Below, piece after piece: positions 21,476-30,976 of a stretch of 51,735 nt of DNA. The notes beneath the pieces were generated by a model. The model was not told the origin of the DNA. It made no database searches and saw nothing but the letters and a program-made list of their open reading frames with translations. Position 1 is the first letter of the stretch, and each line of letters opens with the position of its first letter. Position numbers and translations under genes: made by a program. This DNA comes from a virus: positions 1 to 51,735 of the IMG/VR virus record IMGVR_UViG_3300030329_001756. One strand, written 5' to 3'.

Positions 21476-24400
21476 TTAAATTTTTATATCTAATAATCCG
21501 GGTATTTTATTTTGATTTTGTTTAGAAAAACTTTTACCGTATTCTTGTTCTAAAATTTTTCTTCTACTGAAAATATTTTCTATATCAGGACTAATGTTTA
21601 GTTCACTTTCAGAACCAAATTGCTGACCATATTGTTGTAAATTTTTAAGCATTTCTTCACTATCTTTTAAAGCTTTTTCATTTTGTAATTTTGTAAATGG
21701 AAGCCATTGATTCATAAAATCTATTACATCTCTATTAGTATTTAAAGGAGGAGCGCCATACACTTCTTGTTTTTTATATTCTTCTATAGCACTAAAAGGC
21801 CAAATAACATCGTCAAAATTTTCTATTAATCTAGGCACAGTATACGTTGTAATTTTTTCGTAAAGAGCAGAACGAGGTATACCGTTTTCTTCAGCGTGAT
21901 TTTCTAATCTTGCTTGTACTGAAGATTGAATAGCTATCATTTTAGCAGACCAGTACGCTAAAGAATCTTGAGGTACTCCAGTTCCTTTATTACCAGCTTC
22001 AAAGATATCTTTAAAAGTTTCAGCAAAAATTTTGTCATTAAATAATTCTCTCATAATTTGAAATTGACTTTGCCTAAAGTGCATTATACCAAATTCAGTT
22101 ATAGCATATCTAGGAGATAAAAATCCTCTAACTATGCTATTTGCTTTACCTAAAGCTTGAGGAACTGTCCATTCACTTTGAATAGAACTCATGGCTAGTT
22201 TACCTGATTCTTGCAAGTTTTTTATCATAGCCATTGGTGCTATTAAAGCATCTAAAGTTTCTAAATGTTCTTCGTCAAAAATTTCTTTTAATACTGGCCT
22301 TTTTTCTTTAAGAAATCTACTCATAGATGCGGGGTCTACTGTTCTATCAAAATTAACTGTAGATTTAAATAAATCTTCGTTAGAATATTTAAGTTCTTTT
22401 AATTGATCCATAACTTCAGAGTTGTTATTTTCAACTCCTTCAAGAACTTCATTTATTCTGTATTTAGGAATATTTCCGCGTTTCAAAAACATCCTTCGTA
22501 ATTCTTCTCTAGTTTTAGGATAAAAAGAAAGTTCACCTACGTTTACTTCAGGAAACCCTATTTTTAAGATTTCATCGGTTGTTAAAACTTTTAAACTTTC
22601 TATGAAATCATTATATGCTCTAGTAGGTAAAGTTTCTTTTAAATGATTCTTCATAAAAAGTATTGGATTAAATCTTTCAATACCATCATCAGTTAACTTA
22701 AAAGCGTCTATAATATTTTGTTCAATTGCTCTAAGACGAGGTGTTTCATTTATAAACCTATCTATGTCAGGATCATTATATCCGTAGTTTTTCCTTATAT
22801 TTGATCTAAACTTATCTAAAAATTCTTCTTTAGTTACAGGAGAAAGGGGTAACGTAGTTGATCTATCGCCTAATCCTAACATTGTTTGTGTAAAAGTAGT
22901 AGGGTCTATATCAGTTTTTGTTCCTTGTTTACCGGTTCCAAGCATTTCATTAATTAATCTAGTAGGAACACTTAAATCTCTATCCGTTTTAAGTTCATCA
23001 ATAGCTTGTCGTATAGCTGATGAAGCTTTTATTACAGCTTGTTCATTTTCTTTGTTTGCAACTAAACTTGATTTTCCTTTTGATTTTAAAGCATTTGCAT
23101 ATTCTTCTACATCAGTACCTTTAAATATAGAGAATCCTGATTCATTAGTATTATGAAACGAAGACATAAAATTATTTATTTGTCTATCGTTTAAAAGTTT
23201 TTTATTAATTGCATTACCCATGCTGTACACAAATAATCTTGCTAAATCTTGTTTTTCGTCATCAGACATATCTTTAGTCATTTGATTATAAGCTCTTTGA
23301 GTAGCTTCTTGATTAGGATGTTTTATTATTTCTAAAAGAAGATTTTCTGAAGAAATTCTACCTTTATCAGGATTTCTATTTATAAAAATTTTATAAAACG
23401 GAGAATCATTATCTCTAAAAGGAAGTATTGTTTTCATCCAATTTTCATTAGCTTCTTTAAAACTTGAAGATAATTCAGGATATTCTTCTAAACTATCACT
23501 TAAAGATTTAATAACTGGACTTAAATTATAGTAATCTTGATTAGATGTTTTTCCAGATTCTAAATCTTTTCTAGAAATTTCCGATAACTTTCTTTTAAGT
23601 TCTACAAAATCTGGCATTGAAACAGAAAAAGGCGCTGCATTTTTTTCTTGTATTTTTTCAATTAATTCATTTTTAATTGATTGTAATTGTTTATTTGTTG
23701 AACCTACTTCTAATTTAGCAGCTATTTTTATAGCTTCTTCATTATCAACAGACCTAAGTAAATGGTCATTTAACCATCGTATCTGTTCTTTTAAATCATC
23801 TCCTACTACATCAGTAATTTCTTCTATAGTATTTAAACTTGTAGTTTGTTTAAGTTTTTTAAGAACTGTTAAGCTTACAGGAGTTTTACCTAATATACTT
23901 GCAAATGCTTGGGATACACCACTAGGTAATTTAGGATCAGATAGAATATCTATAGCTTCACTTATATCTATATTTAAGTCTAATTTGTTAGCTTCAGTTT
24001 TAACTTTAGTGTATGCTTCATTAGAACTTGTCACAAGTTTTGGATATAAACCATCTTCACCAAAAAATGAATTTCTGATATTTTCTCTTAAATCTGTAAC
24101 ACTAACTCTATCTGAAGATGTAGTTGGTTCATGCACAACTACTCGTAAAAGTTTGTCTATTATTTTACGTTCTTCAGGAGTAACTGTAAGTATGTCAGTT
24201 TGATTTAATCCTTCTCTTTGTATTATTTGTTCAATCTGTCTATTTGTTTCTATTGATTTTTTATTAGCAGCTTTTGTTATGTTTTTTAAAGAATCATAGA
24301 ATTGTCTGTCTACTTCATCTACAGATTTACCGTGTGTTAAAGCTATTTCAGATAAACCTTTAATTAAATCAGCTTCTTGACGCGCGTATTTTTGAATATC

Positions 24401-26863
24401 AGGTATTAAAGCAAAATTACTTATCATTTTACCTGACATAGCACTAGCATTTATTTTTTCAGTTAAAACGCTTTTTAAACTTTGAATAACATTTAGTTGT
24501 AGCATGTGACCTAACAAGAAATCTACATTACCTAATTTAGATGGGACTCTTTCTGCAAGATCATCAAGTGCTTTAAATGAAGTTTTAATAGAGTTGTACA
24601 TTCGTTGTCTAGGACTTGCTTTTCCATCAACAGATTCGTCAGATAATTCGTCTATGTATTTAAGAAGATTTCTAAGATAATCTACATGTGCTGCTTTAAC
24701 ATTTTTATTAGCGTATTCTTCAGCATATCTCCATTTATTTACACTTCCATCTTTATTTAAAATGTTGTCGTTTTTTAACTGATCAGTAATAGCACCTCTT
24801 TCAGCGTTACTTTTAACATATCCTCCTGTTTCAGCTAACTCATCTCTTATTCTTAAAGCTTTTGCTGCATCACTAATTGCTCTTTGTTGCATTTGTTGTA
24901 AATCTACTTTTGTAAAGCCTTTACTGTATAACAATGCTGCTCTAGTTGAATTTTTTATAGCGTCTGAAGGAGATATTCCTTTTTCTTTTAATATTGTTAT
25001 CATTTCTTTAACAGGAGTTACATGAGCAACGAAATTTCCAACAGCACTTAATGTTTTACTGCTACCTAATTTTGCAGATAAACTTGCAAGATTTTTCCCT
25101 ATAAATTTTTGACCTATAGTAGGATACGCAAAAGCACCAGCCATACCAAATATTTCCGGCCAAAAGTTTTGAGATTCTTTAAATTGCTTTCTTTCTTTTT
25201 GTGTTATAGTACCATCTCTATTTATATCCATAATAGGTGTGAATAAATCCGAGATTGGTTCTCTTCCCCCTTGACCCCAATTTTCTATCATCATTGCAGT
25301 GTTTGCTGATGCCATTGCTGCAATACCCATATGGTAATCCTGCATTATAGATTTAGTAAATTTAGCTGCTTTTTTAGGATCGCCATGTAAAGCAAGCATC
25401 TCTCTATATTTTTGATGTATTAAATTGTCTGACATCATACTCATTTTTACATTTTCACTTTTAAATTCTTGCATTTTAAATACACGATTCCAGTAAGCTT
25501 CCTCTTCAGGAAGTTCTTGTTTGTACAATCTTGTATCAGTATAAATTCTAACAGAAGGATATTTTTGTCCTGTACCTTTAACTACGTCTTTTATAATGTT
25601 TGCTTTTTTAACATTTCGCATAAAGCTATTGGCGAGAGTTTGAGCAGACTTTGCTCCTCCAAATGAGGCAAACATTCCAGCAACATAAAGACCTCTATAA
25701 AAGTCAGTCATTTCTTCTTCAGGAACAGTTACAGCATCTTTTACAAACTTCCACATATCAGAAGCATATTTACGTTCTTTTTCTGTCATTCCATATCTAG
25801 CCATACCAAATACTTGCGCTATAAAATTATCAGGAAGCATAGCTCTGGACATTAAATTTATTTTGTCATTTCTTTCTACAAATCTATCCCATCCTCCAAA
25901 TCTTTTATCATCATAATACGCCAAATCTTTGATATCAGACCAAAGACTTATACCGTATCTTTTTTCATCTTCACTTATAGGAGGAGCCATTTTTATACTA
26001 AAATCTGAAGGATCAATTGCAAAAGTATAACCTAAAGCTACTGGTGCCCATTTATGAGAAAAATCTAATATATCGAAAGCAAGTTCACCTAATTCAACTA
26101 GAGGAGTACCTAATGATTTTGCACTGTTAAGTATAACTTTAGAAGTTTCAGGAACGGCGTTTTCTATAAAAATAGCAGTTTTACTTGCGGCGCTGCCGGG
26201 ATGTTTCTCGGCTTTTTCAACAGCTTTATCTACAGCTATTGCAAACGGATTAAGCTGTCCTCTACTGGGAGATATGAAATGGCTGGGTAAACCTTTTTCT
26301 GGAAACACTTCTGGATAAAGATGTCCTAAACCAACTTCTTTTAACGTAGTTTCTATAGTAGGTTTTTCATCTGAAGGTCTAACAAAAGGAAGGTAAGGAA
26401 ATTCTTCAAGTTTTTGAAGTTTTCTTTGTTCTTCTTCACGTATTAATTGTTCAGTTTTTCTTCTTTCTAATGGTGATGCAGAAAAAAGATTTTCCATCTG
26501 TACTGCAATAATATTTTCACCTCTTTCTGGCGGTTCATCTGTTCCAGTGATATAGTGTCCTGAAAATTCTTCACCTACTCTAGGTTCTATTGTTAAATCT
26601 GATATTAATTGTTCTCCTTCTTCTATTTGTTTAAAAGCAGGAGCTAAATACTTTTCTGATTTAGATTCAGGAGTAGATTTATCTAAATAAGATTCAAGAC
26701 TTTTACGGTTAACGTATATTTCGGAGATATCGTTATCCATTTTTCTCTTTGCCCTCTCAATTTGAGCTTGCAAAGAATTATAATTGTCTGTCTCAAAATA
26801 AGCATAATCTAAATCATTTTGATTATTTTCTTTATTGCCTATTTCTTGTTCAAAATCCACCAT
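21476..26863 (-). CDS. Giant internal virion protein (1795 aa)
   Basis: At 1795 aa it is the largest gene; its place after the tail and other internal proteins fits the ejection proteins of podoviruses (like T7 gp16, which pass through the envelope). I see no lytic transglycosylase motif. Long helical stretches predominate (about 600-1400). An EF-hand-like loop DINRDGTITQKE lies at about 546-557. Calcium loops also occur in the 95-aa neighbour. Starts 5 bases after the 1008-aa gene. Confidence 0.7.
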   Translation of the reverse strand: MVDFEQEIGNKENNQNDLDYAYFETDNYNSLQAQIERAKRKMDNDISEIYVNRKSLESYLDKSTPESKSEKYLAPAFKQIEEGEQLISDLTIEPRVGEEFSGHYITGTDEPPERGENIIAVQMENLFSASPLERRKTEQLIREEEQRKLQKLEEFPYLPFVRPSDEKPTIETTLKEVGLGHLYPEVFPEKGLPSHFISPSRGQLNPFAIAVDKAVEKAEKHPGSAASKTAIFIENAVPETSKVILNSAKSLGTPLVELGELAFDILDFSHKWAPVALGYTFAIDPSDFSIKMAPPISEDEKRYGISLWSDIKDLAYYDDKRFGGWDRFVERNDKINLMSRAMLPDNFIAQVFGMARYGMTEKERKYASDMWKFVKDAVTVPEEEMTDFYRGLYVAGMFASFGGAKSAQTLANSFMRNVKKANIIKDVVKGTGQKYPSVRIYTDTRLYKQELPEEEAYWNRVFKMQEFKSENVKMSMMSDNLIHQKYREMLALHGDPKKAAKFTKSIMQDYHMGIAAMASANTAMMIENWGQGGREPISDLFTPIMDINRDGTITQKERKQFKESQNFWPEIFGMAGAFAYPTIGQKFIGKNLASLSAKLGSSKTLSAVGNFVAHVTPVKEMITILKEKGISPSDAIKNSTRAALLYSKGFTKVDLQQMQQRAISDAAKALRIRDELAETGGYVKSNAERGAITDQLKNDNILNKDGSVNKWRYAEEYANKNVKAAHVDYLRNLLKYIDELSDESVDGKASPRQRMYNSIKTSFKALDDLAERVPSKLGNVDFLLGHMLQLNVIQSLKSVLTEKINASAMSGKMISNFALIPDIQKYARQEADLIKGLSEIALTHGKSVDEVDRQFYDSLKNITKAANKKSIETNRQIEQIIQREGLNQTDILTVTPEERKIIDKLLRVVVHEPTTSSDRVSVTDLRENIRNSFFGEDGLYPKLVTSSNEAYTKVKTEANKLDLNIDISEAIDILSDPKLPSGVSQAFASILGKTPVSLTVLKKLKQTTSLNTIEEITDVVGDDLKEQIRWLNDHLLRSVDNEEAIKIAAKLEVGSTNKQLQSIKNELIEKIQEKNAAPFSVSMPDFVELKRKLSEISRKDLESGKTSNQDYYNLSPVIKSLSDSLEEYPELSSSFKEANENWMKTILPFRDNDSPFYKIFINRNPDKGRISSENLLLEIIKHPNQEATQRAYNQMTKDMSDDEKQDLARLFVYSMGNAINKKLLNDRQINNFMSSFHNTNESGFSIFKGTDVEEYANALKSKGKSSLVANKENEQAVIKASSAIRQAIDELKTDRDLSVPTRLINEMLGTGKQGTKTDIDPTTFTQTMLGLGDRSTTLPLSPVTKEEFLDKFRSNIRKNYGYNDPDIDRFINETPRLRAIEQNIIDAFKLTDDGIERFNPILFMKNHLKETLPTRAYNDFIESLKVLTTDEILKIGFPEVNVGELSFYPKTREELRRMFLKRGNIPKYRINEVLEGVENNNSEVMDQLKELKYSNEDLFKSTVNFDRTVDPASMSRFLKEKRPVLKEIFDEEHLETLDALIAPMAMIKNLQESGKLAMSSIQSEWTVPQALGKANSIVRGFLSPRYAITEFGIMHFRQSQFQIMRELFNDKIFAETFKDIFEAGNKGTGVPQDSLAYWSAKMIAIQSSVQARLENHAEENGIPRSALYEKITTYTVPRLIENFDDVIWPFSAIEEYKKQEVYGAPPLNTNRDVIDFMNQWLPFTKLQNEKALKDSEEMLKNLQQYGQQFGSESELNISPDIENIFSRRKILEQEYGKSFSKQNQNKIPGLLDIKI

Positions 26864-26868
26864 TATAT

Positions 26869-29800
26869 TTAATTCCTTTGTCCTGCTTTAAAATTTAAAA
26901 TTTGCTGCATATTACTTTTATACAATTTGTTTTGAAATTCATTAAAATAATCTGTAAAAAATTCCCTATCCTCTTGATCAGCTATTCTACCTATTTTTTT
27001 ATTTAGTTTAGAATCTATATCGTTAAAATCTTCCCAATTAACTGAGAAAATTTTATTTTTATCTAAAGAATATTGTTGAAAGAGGCTGCGAGGAAGACCT
27101 CTTATAAGATTATTTATACTTTTATCGGTTTTATTACGATAAACACCATTGAAAAGTTTTACTAAACGCTCATATTTTTCAGGAGTATACCCGTCTGTAC
27201 CGAATAACTCATTTTCTCTGTAAGCTATATTTTTTGTTGCATAATTTATAGCGTGCATAGCTTTCAATACAGTTCCAGATAAACTATATTTATATAACAT
27301 ATACTCTTTAATTTGTTGTTCCGTTAAAGGCTTTTCGTCTGAACTTACTAAACTATTAAAATCTTGAGTATTAAAAGTTATGTTTTGATCTGGGTCTAAC
27401 GGGCTTTGAAAACTTACTATTTTAGCTGTACTATCAAAGTTTGCTTTTGTAGGAATTTGAAGATTTAGATTTTGGTTTTCTATTTCTTCACGCAAAGTCT
27501 TTCCAAAACTATACATAGCATCTCTAACATTAACGTGTAATCCTGTTACTGGACTTAAAGTTTGTGCAGCTATTGATTCACTTTTTGCAAAATGAAGAGA
27601 ATGATACAGTTCTCTTAAATTAGCTCTTACAACACGTTCATTTGGCGACCATAAAGCTCTCATAATAATCTTAAAATCTTGGTCAGAAATTGTTCTACTT
27701 CCTGAACTTCCTCCTTGAAACACACCAGCTAACGTATATGCTAATTTTACTTTTTGAAGCTGTATTTGTGAGTATATTTCTAATTGCCTATCATTCATTA
27801 AATCCTTGTTTGTTTCTTTTTCTATATTATCTTTAGCAGCTTTCATATATGTTTGTAAATATCCTTCCATGTTATCTCTATTTTCTTTAGTAAATTCTAT
27901 ACCTCCAGTATTAAGTATTTTAGATGTTGCTTTATCATCGTCAAGAAAACGAAGTATTTCTTTTGCTTCACCAAAAGCAACATTAAGAGTATTTGCAAAA
28001 CCAGATGTTAATGAAGTCATAGATTTAAAGGTTTGACCTCCTTCTATATAATCTTCATTATACATTACATTATCCATTAATTTATCATTAGACATAAAAA
28101 GAAATATTAAATCTTGTACATTTTTAATACCCTTATCGGCATTTTGTACTGCGGATTGAATGTCTTTATAAGCTTTGCTTTTTACATCAAGAGCATTATA
28201 TCCTTGACGTATTTTACCGGCAACACCATCTTTTTCAGAATGATGATAAACAAAATTACCGGTAACTAAACCTACCGCAAGTTGATTTAATTGTTCTTCA
28301 TTTAATTTATGTTTCTTAGCGTATTTAATTAAATACCTTGCAATATTTTTTTGATCATCTTTTGTAGATCGTATTTCTTCCTGTCCTTCGTAATTATTTG
28401 GGTCTATATTTGATCCCCAATCTTGCATACGCATACGTGTTATAGCGTCTCTTACTTCTTTCGGACTATTCATGCTAAGGTGTCTAACTAAATTTCTTTG
28501 ATTTTTAACACCAAAACGAATAGCCCATTCAGTAGGCCCTACTTGAGGATTAAATACAGGATTATCTTTTCCTTCCTGATCAAAATTAGTAGGAGGAGTG
28601 TTTTTTGCTATTTCTGCTTCTACTTCTGGTTGACTAACTCCTGATTCTAAAGACCCTGAATTATTGGCTATCTTCAAATTTTCTACTTTTTCAGAACCAT
28701 CAGGAAAATCTTTACTTAAATCTACTTTTCCATCTTGTAATAAAGGAGTAACTATGTTTTTTAAATTTTGAAATTGATTAAGAATACGGCGACCATCCAA
28801 AGTATAGCCGTCACTCATTCCTCCAGCAAGTTCAATTTGTTTTTCATTAAAGTGCATATAAGTTTTAACTATATCATTTTTTAAACGAGGGCTTGAATTA
28901 AATGTTTTAATTAATCTTTGATAACTATCTTCTGAAATTCTTTTAGAATCTCCTAATGATCCATCTAACATAGTCATAAATTTAACCATTAACTCTTCGT
29001 CATTTTTTGTAATTTGTGATGAATGTTTACTAAATATAGACCTATCAAAAAATTGTTGAACTTTACCGTCTTTCATTATAGGTAAAACGAAAAGAGACGA
29101 TAAAAGTTCATTATCGGTATTTACAGCGTGCTGACGAAATGCAGGATAAACAGCAGTAAGAGGAATTGTTTTACCTTCGTTTAGAGCTTTTTGATCTCTT
29201 TCAGCTATCTTTTGTTTTCTACGTAAATTATTTACCTTTCTTATATTTGAAAAAGTAAATTGTTTACTTACTTTTCCTGCTCTTAACCAAAAAGGATCAT
29301 TCTCAGGAATCATAGCTATCTTACCAGTTGACATGTTTTCTATAGCATCTTTTACATCAGGATGTCTTAGGTTTGAAGTTTTATATTCACTTTCAATACG
29401 TTTATGTTGTGCTTCTGCTTCTCTAGCACCAACAAGTTTTTTTATTCTTTCGTAATCATAACCTAAGTTATCAAGTGCATCTTGAAATTTTTTATTTTCA
29501 AAATAAGGTGTATCTCCCGGTCTGTAATTAGTTTCATAAAGAGCTTCAGGACCAACTTCTTGATCGTCTAATTCTCCAGTAACTTGAGATTCTTTTTCTC
29601 TAATAGTGTAGGAAGGTTCAGGTAATGAAGTTCGACCTGCTACTACATCGTCAATGTAATCACGATGAGCTTGTCTTTGTTCTTTTCTTTTTTGAATACT
29701 TTTTTCTAAAAAATATTTTTTTCGTGCAAATTCTGTTTGTTTTTTATTTTCTTCATATTGAAGTTTAAAACGCCGTTCCGCTGAAGCAGCTTGAGCTTTT

Positions 29801-29895
29801 TTAAAAGCTAACTCTTGCTCTCTAGCCTCTTGTCTTTCAAGTCTATCTAAACCTTGCTTAACACCTTCAGCAAGTCCTGCCATAAATCCAGCCAT
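26869..29895 (-). CDS. Large internal virion protein (1008 aa)
   Basis: Soluble, mainly helical. Residues about 15-85 are a charged Glu/Lys/Arg/Gln coiled coil (EQELAFKKAQAASAERRFKL). No enzyme motif recognised. It starts immediately after the 178-aa gene stop and precedes the 1795-aa protein by 5 bases, so the two are likely made together as in T7 gp15/gp16. Assignment rests on size and order. Confidence 0.65.
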   Translation of the reverse strand: MAGFMAGLAEGVKQGLDRLERQEAREQELAFKKAQAASAERRFKLQYEENKKQTEFARKKYFLEKSIQKRKEQRQAHRDYIDDVVAGRTSLPEPSYTIREKESQVTGELDDQEVGPEALYETNYRPGDTPYFENKKFQDALDNLGYDYERIKKLVGAREAEAQHKRIESEYKTSNLRHPDVKDAIENMSTGKIAMIPENDPFWLRAGKVSKQFTFSNIRKVNNLRRKQKIAERDQKALNEGKTIPLTAVYPAFRQHAVNTDNELLSSLFVLPIMKDGKVQQFFDRSIFSKHSSQITKNDEELMVKFMTMLDGSLGDSKRISEDSYQRLIKTFNSSPRLKNDIVKTYMHFNEKQIELAGGMSDGYTLDGRRILNQFQNLKNIVTPLLQDGKVDLSKDFPDGSEKVENLKIANNSGSLESGVSQPEVEAEIAKNTPPTNFDQEGKDNPVFNPQVGPTEWAIRFGVKNQRNLVRHLSMNSPKEVRDAITRMRMQDWGSNIDPNNYEGQEEIRSTKDDQKNIARYLIKYAKKHKLNEEQLNQLAVGLVTGNFVYHHSEKDGVAGKIRQGYNALDVKSKAYKDIQSAVQNADKGIKNVQDLIFLFMSNDKLMDNVMYNEDYIEGGQTFKSMTSLTSGFANTLNVAFGEAKEILRFLDDDKATSKILNTGGIEFTKENRDNMEGYLQTYMKAAKDNIEKETNKDLMNDRQLEIYSQIQLQKVKLAYTLAGVFQGGSSGSRTISDQDFKIIMRALWSPNERVVRANLRELYHSLHFAKSESIAAQTLSPVTGLHVNVRDAMYSFGKTLREEIENQNLNLQIPTKANFDSTAKIVSFQSPLDPDQNITFNTQDFNSLVSSDEKPLTEQQIKEYMLYKYSLSGTVLKAMHAINYATKNIAYRENELFGTDGYTPEKYERLVKLFNGVYRNKTDKSINNLIRGLPRSLFQQYSLDKNKIFSVNWEDFNDIDSKLNKKIGRIADQEDREFFTDYFNEFQNKLYKSNMQQILNFKAGQRN

Positions 29896-30432
29896 TTATA
29901 TTACTCCTTTTTCGGGTAAAGGCATAAAACCTTCAACTGCGTCTTCTTCTTTTATGTTTTTTAAAGAATCTTGTATTTTTCTATCTATTGCATCTGTCTC
30001 AGGATCAGTATACATATTTTTAGGTGCTAGTTTTTCTTGAATAGAAATCATTTCTTCATCATCAGGTTCTTCAAGTTCTAACATTTCATTAAAGATTTTA
30101 ATATTAGATACTTTAGGACTGACTATTTCAAATATTTTTAAAGCTACAGGAACATCTAACAGCATAGCTAAATCAGGATTAAAAGCTCCTTCATTAACTC
30201 CTTGTTTTGTTAAAATTTGAGCAATAGATTGTATAGAAACTCCAGAACTAACTGCTTTAACAAGATTTCTTTTTACTCTTTTTTTGTTTAAACCTTCAGC
30301 TATAGTATTAAACGCTTCTTTTAAATCTACAGTAGCTGGAGGTTTATCCATTGGTAATGAACCCGGTTCAAGCGCCCAACTTGATCCCGGTATAGATTCT
30401 GTCAGTAAATCAGTATCAAATTTTTCAATCAT
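29896..30432 (-). CDS. Hypothetical virion-module protein (178 aa)
   Basis: Helical; a Pro-rich N-terminus (GSSWALEPGSLPMDKPP), middle amphipathic helices and an acidic EEPDDEEMISIQEKL region. No family recognised. Position between the 162-aa and 1008-aa genes and zero-base spacing to the latter suggest a structural or ejection accessory role. Confidence 0.6.
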   Translation of the reverse strand: MIEKFDTDLLTESIPGSSWALEPGSLPMDKPPATVDLKEAFNTIAEGLNKKRVKRNLVKAVSSGVSIQSIAQILTKQGVNEGAFNPDLAMLLDVPVALKIFEIVSPKVSNIKIFNEMLELEEPDDEEMISIQEKLAPKNMYTDPETDAIDRKIQDSLKNIKEEDAVEGFMPLPEKGVI

Positions 30433-30449
30433 ATCGCCACTTTCCTTTT

Positions 30450-30938
30450 TTATGTATATTCACTTAAAGCTTGAAAGAATTTTAAAGGGTCTTCTTGTTC
30501 TTTTTTAAATCTATCTTCAAAATAACGATGATCAAAATTTTCATAATCTTCAGCAGCTAAGTCACCAGAACCTTCATCAATGGTTTCGTTAAATTCTTTA
30601 AAGCTTTCTATATAATCATCTTGAATAGCCTGCATAACTGCTGGACTTACTTGACCTTTAATACTTTTAGCAACTTGACTCCAATTAGTTTCTCCTAAAA
30701 TATCTTGAAGCTCTTCGTACACATCACCTTCAGCATCAACTTCTTCTGCTAAAGTTTCTTGCGGTCTTTCAATAAAAGGTGTTCCTGCTTCTTCTGTGAG
30801 AGCATCGCGCCGTCGTCCTGATCTATCTATAGCACGATCAATAGCGGTAAATTCTCTTCCTTGACCGGATTCTTGACCTTTTTTGTTCATAGAACTCATA
30901 ATCGCGCTTGCTGCAATAGTCGCTATGGTTGCCCACAT
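30450..30938 (-). CDS. Hypothetical virion-module protein (162 aa)
   Basis: A short hydrophobic N-terminus (WATIATIAASAIMSS) is followed by a basic-acidic hydrophilic body rich in Asp/Glu. Similar small proteins with an Ala-rich hydrophobic start occur between tail and internal proteins of podoviruses. Function not recognised. Confidence 0.6.
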   Translation of the reverse strand: MWATIATIAASAIMSSMNKKGQESGQGREFTAIDRAIDRSGRRRDALTEEAGTPFIERPQETLAEEVDAEGDVYEELQDILGETNWSQVAKSIKGQVSPAVMQAIQDDYIESFKEFNETIDEGSGDLAAEDYENFDHRYFEDRFKKEQEDPLKFFQALSEYT

Positions 30939-30976
30939 AATGTATTCCTTCTATTAGTTAAGTTAATTAACATTAC

